Positions 35,838 through 45,266 are shown, counted from the stretch's first letter. The stretch: DNA of 64,000 bases from Haliscomenobacter sp. (GCA_016713275.1 JADJPL010000001.1:617001-681000), one strand, 5' to 3'. Notes: generated by a model not told the origin, from the letters alone. Numbers and translations are program-made.

Positions 35838-35993
35838 AAATGGGCACGTTTATCTACAGGTGGCCCTATTCAGGAAAGCGGGGCTGGCATGGTTTGGGCA
35901 CAACCGGCGCAATTCCAGGGAAAAAAAGTTTCAGCGCGGTATAAGAAGCAGGGGCGCCAGTTCGCTGGTTTATCGCCCGCCCCCGGCATTTCG

Positions 35994-37025
35994 TTAAACG
36001 CTCTTTCGGTCGATCAGGAAAGAGAACCGATCGGTATTTTTCAACGCAATTCCTGTTCCTCGAACGACAGCGCGCAACGGATCTTCCGCAACATGGACGT
36101 TCAGCTTGGTCTTCATCGCCAGGCGCTTGTCGAGCCCGCGCAGCAAAGCGCCGCCTCCGGTGAGGTACAACCCGGTACGGTAAATATCGGAAGCCAGTTC
36201 CGGCGGCGTAGATTCAAGCGCTTTCAAAACAGCGTCTTCGATTTTGGAAATCGACTTATCCAATGCATGGGCGATTTCCCGGTAAGAGACTTTGATCTGC
36301 TTGGGAATACCCGTCATCAGGTCCCGGCCGTTGATCGCCGCATCCTCCGGCGGGTTGTCCAATTCGTGGAGCGCGGAGCCAACCAGGATCTTGATCTGTT
36401 CGGCGGTGCGCTCTCCGATGAGGATATTATGCTGCCGTTTCATGTAGCTGACGATGTCGCTGGTCAATTCGTCGCCGGCAATCCGGATCGATTGATCGCA
36501 AACGATGCCGGATAAAGCAATGACAGCGATCTCGGTGGTTCCCCCTCCGATGTCAATGACCATATTGCCCTGGGGCTCTTCCACATCCAGACCGATACCC
36601 AAAGCAGCGGCCATAGGCTCGTGGATGAGGTAGGTTTCTTTGGAGTCCACATGATCCGCCGAATCAAAAACAGCGCGTTTCTCCACTTCTGTAATACCGG
36701 AAGGGATACAGATGACCATTTTCATATGGGAGAAAAAACGACGGCGGGCGCCGATCATACTGATCAACCCCTCGATCATGCTCTCGGCTGCTTGGAAGTC
36801 GGCGATGACGCCGTCTTTGAGCGGGCGCACCGTTTTGATGTCCTCGTGCGTTTTTTCGTGCATCATCATCGCTCTTCGCCCTACAGCGATAGTTTGCCCG
36901 GTTCTGCGGTCAATGGCTACGATAGATGGCTCGTCGACAACGATTTTATCGTCCTGTATGATCAGCGTATTTGCTGTTCCCAGGTCAATGGCAAGCTCCT
37001 GCTTGAAAAAATTGAAGAGTTTCAT
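35994..37025 (-). CDS. mreB: Rod shape-determining actin homologue MreB
   Basis: A 343-residue bacterial actin that forms membrane-bound filaments directing lateral wall synthesis. Phosphate-1 loop LAIDLGTANTLI, connect-1 and phosphate-2 VIDIGGGTTEIAVIALSG, adenosine motif TGGGALLRGLDKRL. The start MKLFNFFKQELA is amphipathic and likely helps membrane binding. First gene of the elongation cluster with its own promoter upstream. Confidence 0.97.
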   Translation of the reverse strand: MKLFNFFKQELAIDLGTANTLIIQDDKIVVDEPSIVAIDRRTGQTIAVGRRAMMMHEKTHEDIKTVRPLKDGVIADFQAAESMIEGLISMIGARRRFFSHMKMVICIPSGITEVEKRAVFDSADHVDSKETYLIHEPMAAALGIGLDVEEPQGNMVIDIGGGTTEIAVIALSGIVCDQSIRIAGDELTSDIVSYMKRQHNILIGERTAEQIKILVGSALHELDNPPEDAAINGRDLMTGIPKQIKVSYREIAHALDKSISKIEDAVLKALESTPPELASDIYRTGLYLTGGGALLRGLDKRLAMKTKLNVHVAEDPLRAVVRGTGIALKNTDRFSFLIDRKSV

Positions 37026-37124
37026 TAATCTCCTTTACCTGATTCACTAAATTCCCGCCCGAATATAAGTTTCTTTGAATGCGAAAACCGCTTGAGTGAT
37101 AAGCGTTTTCGCCGCAAAGCAATA

Positions 37125-37132
37125 CAAATTTA
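37125..37132 (-). promoter_or_regulatory. -7 promoter element of the mreBCD-mrdA cluster
   Basis: Minus-strand TAAATTTG fits TAnnTTTG and leaves a leader of about 90 bases before mreB. The -33 region has no TTG at the right spacing. Confidence 0.5.
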
Positions 37133-37159
37133 GCGAGATTTTCACATTTCTTTGGAAGT

Positions 37160-37194
37160 AAAAAAATCCCCTGAAAAATCATCGGATTTCAGGG
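37160..37194 (-). terminator. Intrinsic terminator after the M16 peptidase gene
   Basis: Minus strand CCCTGAAA pairs with TTTCAGGG around a short loop, followed by GATTTTTTT. It starts within the last codons of the peptidase gene and insulates it from mreB. Confidence 0.75.
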
Positions 37195-38460
37195 CCCAAC
37201 GATGGTTTCCCAAAAGTCCTCCCTGGAAAAATAACGCTGCGCCAGGGATCTTATTTCCTGCGGAGTGATCTCCTGGACGGCGCGAACGGTATCCTGGAAG
37301 AAAGAAACGGGAAGTTGGTCGCTCGCCAGGGAGCGCACCAAGTCCATGGTATTGAACGGCCCGTCCACATCGGTCAGAAAAGCCCCCATAAGGTAGCTTT
37401 TGGCCATATTCAGTTCCTTTACGGAAATCAGGCGGTCTTGCAGGGACTGGATTTCCTGGTAGATAAGGTCCAACGTTTCCTGGACGACGTCGTTGCCGGT
37501 CTCCGTGGCAATGTAGAAAAATCCGTCGAAGCAAAGGGTTTCCAGAGAGGAATAAATGCTGTACGTATAGCCTTTTTCTTCGCGGATGCTGGACATGAGC
37601 CGGGAGCCGAAATATCCTCCAAGCACGGCATTGGCAACGAACATGCCGGTGAAGTCGGGGTGCGTTCGGGGGAAAAGCCTCCTTCCAATGCGAATGGCCG
37701 TCTGGAGGGTTTTGGGCCGCGCAATGCGCGCGCTTTCCGGAGCGGTTTCCTGAACAGGAAAAGAAGGCAACACGGCTGGGCCTTTCCGAATGGCTTGGCC
37801 CAGGGAACGGTTAATTTGCGCAATAGCTTCCTGAGGTACGTGGCCCGAAGCAAAGAGCAGGCAATTGCCGGCGGTAAAGGTGCGGTCAAAGTGGCGGTGA
37901 AGGTCGGCAACCTCAAGGGCTGCATACATCTCAGGCTGGCTGTTGTAACCGTATGGATGGCTGGCGCCAAAGATCTTTTCGGTAATGTGCCGGTAGGCGA
38001 TGACGTCGTTTTGGCTCAGGTCTACCAACAGTTTTTGCTGATTCCGTTTGATGAAATGCTCCAGTTCCTTTTCCGGGAATGCCGGTTCGGAAAGAAGTTC
38101 CCCCAAAAGGGGTAAAACGTCGCCCAGGTGTTTATTCAAAGCGACCAGCGAAAAATTCGCCGTATCCATGTGAAAGGGGCTGCTGAATTCGCATCCATAG
38201 TAGTCAAAGGTTTCGGCAATTTCTGCAGAGGTGTGGGTTTTTGACCCTTCCCTGATTTGAGAAGCCGTGGCCATGGCGGCGAGCGGTTTGGTTTCGTAGG
38301 GTCTTCCTGCCCGGAATACCGCTTCGACGCGCAGCACTTCCTGGGTTCCCATATTGGAGAAATAGAGCGGAATCCCATTGTCGAGATGCAGTACCTCCAC
38401 CTGGGGCATATCGATTGTCCGGATGGGGGCAATGCGGGGAGGCCGGGTTCTTTTGATCAT
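37189..38460 (-). CDS. M16-family peptidase-like protein without the zinc motif
   Basis: A 423-residue protein with the two-lobed M16B layout. The C-lobe signature GGYFGSRLMSSIREEKGYTYS (substrate-binding Arg and Tyr) is intact. In the N-lobe the place of the zinc motif HxxEH reads REGSKTHTSAEIAE, so the catalytic His, Glu and His are missing. Such subunits normally pair with a catalytic M16 partner, which is not visible here. No signal peptide is seen; the family is usually cytosolic or periplasmic. Its ATG overlaps the stop of the CvfB-type gene in an ATGA. Confidence 0.9.
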   Translation of the reverse strand: MIKRTRPPRIAPIRTIDMPQVEVLHLDNGIPLYFSNMGTQEVLRVEAVFRAGRPYETKPLAAMATASQIREGSKTHTSAEIAETFDYYGCEFSSPFHMDTANFSLVALNKHLGDVLPLLGELLSEPAFPEKELEHFIKRNQQKLLVDLSQNDVIAYRHITEKIFGASHPYGYNSQPEMYAALEVADLHRHFDRTFTAGNCLLFASGHVPQEAIAQINRSLGQAIRKGPAVLPSFPVQETAPESARIARPKTLQTAIRIGRRLFPRTHPDFTGMFVANAVLGGYFGSRLMSSIREEKGYTYSIYSSLETLCFDGFFYIATETGNDVVQETLDLIYQEIQSLQDRLISVKELNMAKSYLMGAFLTDVDGPFNTMDLVRSLASDQLPVSFFQDTVRAVQEITPQEIRSLAQRYFSREDFWETIVGP

Positions 38461-39302
38461 TTGGTATGGTTTTCCGTCAGATAAATTCCTTCCGGATCGA
38501 GCCGGATTCGTTGTTGTTTATAAAGCAATCCGACGGCCTTTTTGAAGGATTTCTTACTCATGCTTAACTGGCGCTGGATGTCTTCCGGCGAACTGTGGTC
38601 GGAAAGAGGCAAAAAACCGCGGTGGGCCCGGAGCGCTTCCAGGAGCCTGGCCGCTTCGTCTTCAATGGAGGCATAACCTGGTTTCCTTAGCTGAACGTCG
38701 ATCTTGTTGCCGGGCCGGATGCGCGAAACATAGCCTTTGCGGTGCTCCCCAGGCGGAAACGGACTGAATAGCTCGCTTTGATCGACCAATCCAGCGTGCT
38801 GTTGATTGATAATGACCTTCACCCCCAGTCGCGACCGTTCCCATGCCCATACCGCCACTTCGTCCCCTTCCTGGACGGAGAGGGTTTCGTTTTGGAGAAA
38901 CCGCTTGACCCTGGCGGAGGCAACGAGACGGTCGGTGGTGTCGTCTTTGTATAAATACACCCAATAGGAATGGCCTTTTTCCATGCCATGGGGCTGTTCG
39001 CGAAAAGGCACGAAGAGCTCCTTTTCCAATCCCCAATCCAGAAAAGCGCCATGCGCGCTTACGTCGTTGACCCGCAGGTAGGCAAATTGGTGCAGGGCAA
39101 TGAGCGGTTCCCGGGTAGTGGCGATTAGCCGCTCTTCTCCGTCTTTGTAAATAAAGACCCGGATGGAGCCGTTCACCTGCAAGCCTTCCGGCATGCTGCT
39201 GGAGGGGAGCAAGACCTCGTTTCCTGCCTGGTCTCCCAGATAGGCGCCCGGCCGGGTTAGCCGGAGCACCCGGAGTATATGGTATTTTCCTATTTGAATC
39301 AT
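38457..39302 (-). CDS. CvfB-type S1 RNA-binding protein
   Basis: A 281-residue protein of tandem S1-like OB folds and a C-terminal winged helix. The ATG at 39302 (MIQIGKYHILRVLRL) is chosen over an upstream ATG because family members start here. Recognisable parts are YLGDQAGNEVLLPSSSMPEGL, AFLDWGLEKELFVPFREQ and GYVSRIRPGNKIDVQLRKPGY; the end PEDIQRQLSMSKKSFKKAVGLLYKQQRI is the winged helix. Known members bind RNA and affect virulence-gene expression in Firmicutes; the role in Bacteroidota is unknown. Coupled to the M16 gene by ATGA. Confidence 0.9.
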   Translation of the reverse strand: MIQIGKYHILRVLRLTRPGAYLGDQAGNEVLLPSSSMPEGLQVNGSIRVFIYKDGEERLIATTREPLIALHQFAYLRVNDVSAHGAFLDWGLEKELFVPFREQPHGMEKGHSYWVYLYKDDTTDRLVASARVKRFLQNETLSVQEGDEVAVWAWERSRLGVKVIINQQHAGLVDQSELFSPFPPGEHRKGYVSRIRPGNKIDVQLRKPGYASIEDEAARLLEALRAHRGFLPLSDHSSPEDIQRQLSMSKKSFKKAVGLLYKQQRIRLDPEGIYLTENHTK

Positions 39303-39362
39303 GCGGCGTTTCTGAAAGCGGTTTTGTCCAAGAGGATATGCGGGAAGCGGTTTGCGTGGCTT

Positions 39363-39393
39363 TTCCACAGGCTGTTCAATTTTTCCTGTGGAA
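39363..39393. promoter_or_regulatory. Inverted repeat upstream of dnaN
   Basis: TTCCACAGG and CCTGTGGAA are exact reverse complements 13 bases apart, ending 17 bases before the dnaN -7 element. TTTTCCACA resembles a DnaA box (TTATCCACA) with one mismatch on the left arm; the right arm would be a second, opposing one. It could be an operator for DnaA or another dimer. Confidence 0.45.
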
Positions 39394-39410
39394 TAATGAG
39401 GGCTTTAGCG

Positions 39411-39418
39411 TAATTTTG
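39411..39418 (+). promoter_or_regulatory. -7 promoter element of dnaN
   Basis: TAATTTTG fits TAnnTTTG, 47 bases before the dnaN ATG. The expected -33 position falls in the right arm of the inverted repeat, which would let a bound protein block RNA polymerase. Confidence 0.5.
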
Positions 39419-39465
39419 TAGCTTTCCGTTATTCAAATACAATCCCGCCAAAATAGTGAAGATCT

Positions 39466-40581
39466 ATGAAATTTAGCGTATCCTCTTCCGAGTTGCTTAA
39501 ACATCTTCAGGTGGCCGCAGGTTCTATCGGCTCCAATCCCGTGTTGCCTATCCTGGAAGACTTCCTGTTTACCATTCAGGACAATACCCTGACGATCGCC
39601 GCTTCCGATCTGGAAACCTCGATCATCACCTCCATGGAAGTGATGGCGGATACGGACGGCACGGTGGCTGTGCCTGCCAAGATCTTGCTGGATACGCTGA
39701 AGGCGCTTCCTCAGCAGCCGATCACGTTTTCCATCGACCCCAAAAATTTCGGGATCGAGATCACCTCTGCTTATGGAAAGTACCGGCTTGCCGGGGAGAA
39801 TGGAGAAGATTTCCCAGCCATCCCCGAGCCGGATGCCGTAGACAAGATTGAGATCCCGCCCACCGTTTTGGCCCAGGGCGTCACCCGCACCCTCTTTGCG
39901 ACCAGCAACGACGAGCTCCGGCCCGCCATGATGGGCGTTTATTTTCAGGTCGATTTCAGCAAACTGACCATGGTGGCTACCGACGCGCACAAACTGGTCC
40001 GCTTTACGTATAAAGAGCTGGTCAGCGAAATCAGCACCAGCTTCATCGTGCCCAAGAAGGCCCTCAACTTGCTCAAGAATGTGCTGGGCTCCGGAGAGCC
40101 GGTCAGCATGTCGTTTAACAAATCCAACGCCTTTTTTGCTTTTGGCAATACCCAGTTGGTGTGCCGGCTGATCGACGCGCGCTATCCGGATTACAACGCC
40201 GTTATTCCGGTCGATAACCCCAACCTGCTCACCATCACCCGGACGGATCTCCAAAACTCGCTGAAGCGGATCGCTATTTACGCCAACAAAACCACCAACC
40301 AGGTCATTCTGAATATCACCAACGGCAGCCTGACCGTTTCCGCTCAGGATCTGGACTTTTCCAACGAAGCCACCGAACAACTGGCCTGTACCTACGAAGG
40401 GACGCCGCTAACGATTGGCTTCAATGCCAAGTTCCTTATCGAAATGCTGACGGTCCTGGAGTCGGACGAGGTTCGCATTGAATTATCGACGCCCACCCGG
40501 GCAGGTATCCTGCTTCCTTCGGAAGAAACCCCGGGCGAAGATATTCTGATGCTGGTCATGCCGGTTATGCTTAGCAACTAA
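39466..40581 (+). CDS. dnaN: DNA polymerase III sliding clamp (beta subunit)
   Basis: A 371-residue protein of three repeated clamp domains. It starts MKFSVSSSELLKHLQVAAGSIGSNPVLPILEDFLF and ends with the typical MLVMPVMLSN; the middle has GVYFQVDFSKLTMVATDAHKLVRF and RLIDARYPDYNAVIP. It holds the polymerase on DNA as a ring dimer. Length is normal. It is not next to dnaA, as is usual in this phylum, but stands at the head of a run with a lipoprotein, nadD and porZ. Confidence 0.97.
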   Translation: MKFSVSSSELLKHLQVAAGSIGSNPVLPILEDFLFTIQDNTLTIAASDLETSIITSMEVMADTDGTVAVPAKILLDTLKALPQQPITFSIDPKNFGIEITSAYGKYRLAGENGEDFPAIPEPDAVDKIEIPPTVLAQGVTRTLFATSNDELRPAMMGVYFQVDFSKLTMVATDAHKLVRFTYKELVSEISTSFIVPKKALNLLKNVLGSGEPVSMSFNKSNAFFAFGNTQLVCRLIDARYPDYNAVIPVDNPNLLTITRTDLQNSLKRIAIYANKTTNQVILNITNGSLTVSAQDLDFSNEATEQLACTYEGTPLTIGFNAKFLIEMLTVLESDEVRIELSTPTRAGILLPSEETPGEDILMLVMPVMLSN

Positions 40582-40627
40582 CTCTCCGGACTAATTGCCC
40601 CTTGCGGCTTTCCCCAATGTTCATTTC

Positions 40628-41098
40628 ATGAAAATCAACCGTCTTTCCTTTTTTTTGCTGGCTGGCGGAATTGCCCTCTTTGCCTGCAAACGAGAACCCC
40701 AAAAACCGCTGGCCGAAGCGTCTCCTGCAGAATCGCCTGAAGAAGTAGTGCGGTTATATCAATTTTACCTGGACCAGAATCTGTTTGAGGAAGCGAAAAA
40801 ATGGAGCACCGCAAAAGAAGGAGAACGCCTGGATGAAATCTCCAGGATCGTAGCGGAGGAACATCAGGACTCGACCCGGATGATCTCCGAATTCCTGAAA
40901 TTGTCGTGCAACATACAGGGCGATTCAGCGCGCTGCGCCTGTAAAATAAAAGACCAGTTTGAAACGTATGAATACGAGTTCTTCCTCGTCCGGATAAACG
41001 GGCGTTGGCTCATCGACGCGGCGCCCGAAGAGGAGATTCTTTTTGACGAGGAAGAAATCGAAGGGTTTTTGGATAGTTTGATGGAGGAGATCGAATAG
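40628..41098 (+). CDS. Small lipoprotein with an NTF2/DUF4878-like domain
   Basis: A 156-residue lipoprotein from ATG 40628 (MKINRLSFFLLAGGIALFACK, lipobox Cys20). The mature part SPEEVVRLYQFYLDQNLFEEAKKWSTA followed by YEYEFFLVRINGRWLIDAAP is the pattern of DUF4878/NTF2-like cone-shaped domains, with the GRWLID strand diagnostic. The tail is very acidic (EEEILFDEEEIEGFLDSLMEEIE). Function unknown. It is 46 bases after dnaN and 30 bases before nadD. Confidence 0.78.
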   Translation: MKINRLSFFLLAGGIALFACKREPQKPLAEASPAESPEEVVRLYQFYLDQNLFEEAKKWSTAKEGERLDEISRIVAEEHQDSTRMISEFLKLSCNIQGDSARCACKIKDQFETYEYEFFLVRINGRWLIDAAPEEEILFDEEEIEGFLDSLMEEIE

Positions 41099-41128
41099 GG
41101 GCATGGCTCCGGGTATAAATTGGCATAC

Positions 41129-41704
41129 ATGCGGACCGGTTTGTTTTTTGGCTCCTTTAATCCGATTCACGTCGGGCACCTGATCATTGCCAATTACATG
41201 GCAACCCAAACCGACCTCCGCGAGGTCTGGATGGTCGTTTCTCCCCACAACCCGCTCAAACAGAAGCAGTCTCTTGCCCGCGACTACGACCGCTTGCATC
41301 TGGTACAGATTGCGGTAGCAGACAACCCCTTACTAAAAGCTTCCGATATTGAATTTTCGCTGCCCAAGCCTTCGTATACCATCGACACCCTGATCTACCT
41401 GAAGGAGAAGTACCCCAGCCGGGATTTCGTCCTGATCATGGGAAGCGATAACCTGGCTACGCTGGAAAAGTGGAAGAACTACGACATCCTGCTTCGCGAT
41501 TACGCGATGTATGTGTACCTCCGGCCCGGGTTTGATCCCGGCCCGCTGGCATCTCATCCGGCGGTGCGCTTATTCGACGATGTCCCCTTGATGCTGCTGT
41601 CTTCCAGTTACATCCGGGACTGTCTGCGCCAGGGGAAATCCGTGAAATATTTGGTCAGCGAACCGGTATACGCCTACCTCAACGCCTCGGGGATTTACCG
41701 GTGA
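41129..41704 (+). CDS. nadD: Nicotinate-nucleotide adenylyltransferase
   Basis: A 191-residue enzyme making deamido-NAD from nicotinate mononucleotide and ATP. ATG 41129 gives MRTGLFFGSFNPIHVGHLIIANYM with the HxGH nucleotidyltransferase motif; a TTG three codons upstream is possible but less likely. FVLIMGSDNLATLEKWKNYD is the family segment with the conserved Asp-Asn, and SSSYIRDCLRQGKSVKYLV is the C-terminal ISSTxIR equivalent. Cytosolic. Confidence 0.95.
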   Translation: MRTGLFFGSFNPIHVGHLIIANYMATQTDLREVWMVVSPHNPLKQKQSLARDYDRLHLVQIAVADNPLLKASDIEFSLPKPSYTIDTLIYLKEKYPSRDFVLIMGSDNLATLEKWKNYDILLRDYAMYVYLRPGFDPGPLASHPAVRLFDDVPLMLLSSSYIRDCLRQGKSVKYLVSEPVYAYLNASGIYR

Positions 41705-41729
41705 ATTTAAATAGAAAGAGCAAGCGGAT

Positions 41730-44126
41730 ATGATACATAACAACTACTCCTGGGGTTCTGTACTTCGGATGGGGATATACCCGGCGCTGATCTGGGGCCT
41801 TTTCGTTTCTGGATTAGCGGCTCAGGGAGATACGACTTCCCTTGGAATCGGCCAATGGCGTAGTTTACTCCCTTACCGCTCCGGACCCTATGTCGCGCAA
41901 AGTGCCGGCAAGATTTTTTATGCGACCGAGCTCAGCTTATTAACGCTCGACAAAACCGACCTATCCTCCAGTTTTCTTACCCGGGAGTTGGGGCTAAGCC
42001 ATACGGGTATCCGGCTGATTCGCTACAACCCTCTGGTGAAGGCATTGATCGTGGTCTACAACAACAGCGTGATCGATGTGGTACCGGATGAAGGAAAAAT
42101 CGTCACGCTGAACCAGGTTCAGAATTTCAAAAACTTCATCGGGGATAAAGAGCTGTTTGACGTGTATTCAGCACCGGATTCTACCGTGTATCTGGCAGGC
42201 AACTATGGACTGTCCAGATTAAATCTCAAAAAAGGGGAATTCATCTTCACCACCTTTACCGGGCTGGACGTGCGCTCGGTAGTCGTTTTCGAAGGGTACC
42301 TCTATGCTGCCACCGAAGCGGGAATCTACCGGATTGCGGAGAACGCTTCCAACCCCGAGAACTTCGGCAATTGGGAGTTTTTGGGAGCAGCCCAAGGGTT
42401 CCCTGCCTCCTATTCTGCTACCGCGATGGTCCTTTACAAGGGCCAACTTTATTTGGACATAAACCAGGCGATTTACCGCCTGGAAGGGGGTAAACCGGTA
42501 TTCTTTTTTCAAAAAACGGGGTATGCCCTTAAATTCCTGAGCGCCGAAGGGCCGCATTTGCTGGCGGGCTACCGATGCGCGAGTTCGGGATGCGCCAATG
42601 GGACGGTGTTGTATTTTACGCCAGCCGGCCTTGGCGGAGAAGTGGATGGCAGTTGCTGCGGGCAACCCAACTACGCCCTGGAAGACAGCCAGGGCCGGGT
42701 TTGGTTCGGCGATAATTTCAGGGGTTTCCGCTACCTGGATAACATCGGCAACTCCCGGTGCAATTTGCTTACGTTCGATTCCCCCTATTCGTCCAGCAAC
42801 CGGGAGCTTGTCGTCTCTCAAAAACAACTCTGGGCCGCCGCCGGCGGGGTGAACCAGACGTTCAGCTACCTTTTTCTCGACCATGGCTTTTCCTCTTATA
42901 TCGATGGGCAATGGACGATTTACAACCGCGACACCCGTCAGGAACTCAAAGGAGAAAACCCCAATGACCCCGACGACGATTTATTCGATATCATGACGAT
43001 TGCCGTTCATCCGGGGAATGGGAAAGTATACGCCGGCTCGTTTTTTGAAGGACTCCTGGAATTAGAAGACGGCAAAATGCGTCTTTTTAACGAAAAAAAT
43101 TCTACGCTAAACAACGCGGTTGGCGATTCCCAGCGTACCCGGATCAGCGGCCTGGCCTTTGACAAAGACAACAGGCTATGGGTCAGCAACCATCTGGCAG
43201 ACCGCCCCATTTCGGTCTTGTTGCCGGACGGGGCCTGGAAGAGCTTCAAACCATCGTGCAGCGAAACCCAGATCCACCAGATCGGGATCGACGGCAACGG
43301 CTTCAAGTGGTTTGTCAGCAACGCTTCCAATACAGGGTTGCTCGTTTTTGACGAAGGCAAACTCGACGATCCCAACGACGACCGCTGCCGTCTCATCACC
43401 CAAAACAACAGTAACCTACCTACGAATATCGTAAACTGCCTCGCTGTCGACCTGGAAGGCGATGTCTGGGTGGGTACTTCGGAGGGGATCGTCATTTTTG
43501 AGTGCGGAAACAGCGTTTTTGAGCCGGAGCGATGCCAGGGTACGCTCAGGGTGGTCGAACAAGAGGATGGTTTTTTGGATTATTTGCTGATTACCGAAGA
43601 GGTGCGCACCATTGCCGTCGATGGAGGGAACAGAAAATGGGTAGGCACCCAAAACGGCATTTTTGTGCTTTCTCCCAGTGGGGAACAACTGGTGGCCCGG
43701 TTCACTACTGCGAATGCTCCTTTGCTCGACAACCGCATCAACGATATTGCGATCGATCAGGAGGCGGGGCTGGTGTACATCGGCACCGAAAGCGGTATTA
43801 CCAGCTATCAGGGCGATGCGATTGCCGGCGACCAGATTCACCTGGCCAAAGCCGACGTGTACCCAAACCCGGTGGCTCCGGATTATGAAGGCCCGGTTGC
43901 GATCCGGGGGCTGTCCAGGGATGCGGAAGTGAAAATTACGGACATCCGGGGCCGGCTGGTTTTTGAAACAAAAGCCCTCGGCGGGCAGGCGATCTGGAAT
44001 GGAAGAGACTACCAGGGGAACAGGGTGCGTTCAGGAGTGTACCTGGTTTGGAGTTCTACAAGCTCCCGGGAAGCGGGTTTTGCAGAACCTACCACCGCCG
44101 TGGCGCGGATTTTGGTTCAGAATTAA
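41730..44126 (+). CDS. porZ: Type IX secretion protein PorZ
   Basis: A 798-residue secreted protein. A signal segment (MGIYPALIWGLFVSGLAAQ) is followed by GQWRSLLPYRSGPYVAQSAGKIFYAT, the PorZ start, then two beta-propellers made of repeats such as VYLAGNYGLSRLN, LYAATEAGIYRI, VWVGTSEGIVIF, KWVGTQNGIFVLS and VYIGTESGITSY. The end VYPNPVAPDYEGPVAIRGLSRDAEVKITDIRGRLVFET is a type A C-terminal sorting domain. PorZ is part of the attachment complex that links A-LPS to cargo at the cell surface. It lies 25 bases after nadD and converges with bshA. Confidence 0.87.
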   Translation: MIHNNYSWGSVLRMGIYPALIWGLFVSGLAAQGDTTSLGIGQWRSLLPYRSGPYVAQSAGKIFYATELSLLTLDKTDLSSSFLTRELGLSHTGIRLIRYNPLVKALIVVYNNSVIDVVPDEGKIVTLNQVQNFKNFIGDKELFDVYSAPDSTVYLAGNYGLSRLNLKKGEFIFTTFTGLDVRSVVVFEGYLYAATEAGIYRIAENASNPENFGNWEFLGAAQGFPASYSATAMVLYKGQLYLDINQAIYRLEGGKPVFFFQKTGYALKFLSAEGPHLLAGYRCASSGCANGTVLYFTPAGLGGEVDGSCCGQPNYALEDSQGRVWFGDNFRGFRYLDNIGNSRCNLLTFDSPYSSSNRELVVSQKQLWAAAGGVNQTFSYLFLDHGFSSYIDGQWTIYNRDTRQELKGENPNDPDDDLFDIMTIAVHPGNGKVYAGSFFEGLLELEDGKMRLFNEKNSTLNNAVGDSQRTRISGLAFDKDNRLWVSNHLADRPISVLLPDGAWKSFKPSCSETQIHQIGIDGNGFKWFVSNASNTGLLVFDEGKLDDPNDDRCRLITQNNSNLPTNIVNCLAVDLEGDVWVGTSEGIVIFECGNSVFEPERCQGTLRVVEQEDGFLDYLLITEEVRTIAVDGGNRKWVGTQNGIFVLSPSGEQLVARFTTANAPLLDNRINDIAIDQEAGLVYIGTESGITSYQGDAIAGDQIHLAKADVYPNPVAPDYEGPVAIRGLSRDAEVKITDIRGRLVFETKALGGQAIWNGRDYQGNRVRSGVYLVWSSTSSREAGFAEPTTAVARILVQN

Positions 44127-44132
44127 TAGGGC

Positions 44133-45266
44133 CTAATAAACAGCGGCTTTCAGAATCTCTTCGTAATACTGTTCGTACTTGGGCAAGATGTTGGCAATGT
44201 CAAACCGCTTGGCTTGGGCCAACGCATTTTCCCTGAAGCGGTTGAGCACGTCTTCATTGCTGAGTATCTGGATGGCATAGTTTGCCATTTCCTCCACATT
44301 TCCCACATCGCTCAAAAAACCGGTCTGGCCATGAATGTTCACCTCCGGCAGGCCGCCGGCATTGGAAGAAATGACGGGCACTTCGCAGGCCATGGCTTCG
44401 AGCGCGGCCAGCCCAAAGCTTTCGTTTTCCGATGGGATCAGGAAAATATCCGCAACGGCCATGAGCTCTTCAATCGCGTCTTGTTTGCCAAGGAACCGAA
44501 TGTCGTTACACAAATGCAACTCGCGGCAGAGCTCCTCCGCGTTGCGCCGTTCCGGGCCATCCCCGATCAGGAGCAACTTGGACGGGAGATGCTGGTGCAC
44601 GCGGTGAAAAATCTGGACCACGTCTTCTACCCGCTTGACTTTCCGGAAATTGGACACATGAATAAGAATGCGTTCGCCTTCCGGGGCAATCGCCATTTTG
44701 AAATGGTCCTTATTGCTTTTCCGAAAACGGTCGAAGTCGATAAAGTTGTAAATGACTTCGATCTCTTTGTTGATATTGAAGTAGTCGTACGTTTGCTGCC
44801 GGAGGCTGTTGGAAACGGCGGTTACCCCATCGGATTTATTGATCGAAAACTCCACCACCGGGGCGAATGCCCGGTCGTTGCCCACCAGCGTGATGTCGGT
44901 TCCATGCAGGGTAGTAATGACGGGAACGTACCGCCCCTGGGTGAGCAAGATTTTTTTGGCCATATACGCCACCGCTGCATGCGGGATAGCATAATGCACA
45001 TGAAGAAGGTCCAGGTTCTCGTACCGGACAACATCCACCAGCTTGCTGGTAAGGGCCGTGTCGTAGGGCGTGTATTCGAACAGCGGATAATCGTCGGTGT
45101 CTACCTCGTGGTAAAACACGTTTTCCTGAAACGTGGTCAGCCTGGCCGGGCGCTTATACGTGATAAAATGAACCTCATGCCCCCGTTTGGCAAGGCCAAT
45201 ACCGAGTTCTGTCGCGACCACGCCGCTACCGCCATAGGTAGGATAACAAACAATGCCGATTTTCAT
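44133..45266 (-). CDS. bshA: N-acetyl-alpha-D-glucosaminyl L-malate synthase BshA
   Basis: A 377-residue GT4 glycosyltransferase that joins GlcNAc to L-malate, the first step of bacillithiol synthesis. MKIGIVCYPTYGGSGVVATELG is the hallmark start; LLHVHYAIPHAAVAY and VITTLHGTDITLVG contact the donor and acceptor; the EX7E motif lies in PSENESFGLAALEAMACEVP. Intact and of normal size. bshB and bshC are not in the window. It shows the organism uses bacillithiol as low-molecular-weight thiol. Confidence 0.95.
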   Translation of the reverse strand: MKIGIVCYPTYGGSGVVATELGIGLAKRGHEVHFITYKRPARLTTFQENVFYHEVDTDDYPLFEYTPYDTALTSKLVDVVRYENLDLLHVHYAIPHAAVAYMAKKILLTQGRYVPVITTLHGTDITLVGNDRAFAPVVEFSINKSDGVTAVSNSLRQQTYDYFNINKEIEVIYNFIDFDRFRKSNKDHFKMAIAPEGERILIHVSNFRKVKRVEDVVQIFHRVHQHLPSKLLLIGDGPERRNAEELCRELHLCNDIRFLGKQDAIEELMAVADIFLIPSENESFGLAALEAMACEVPVISSNAGGLPEVNIHGQTGFLSDVGNVEEMANYAIQILSNEDVLNRFRENALAQAKRFDIANILPKYEQYYEEILKAAVY

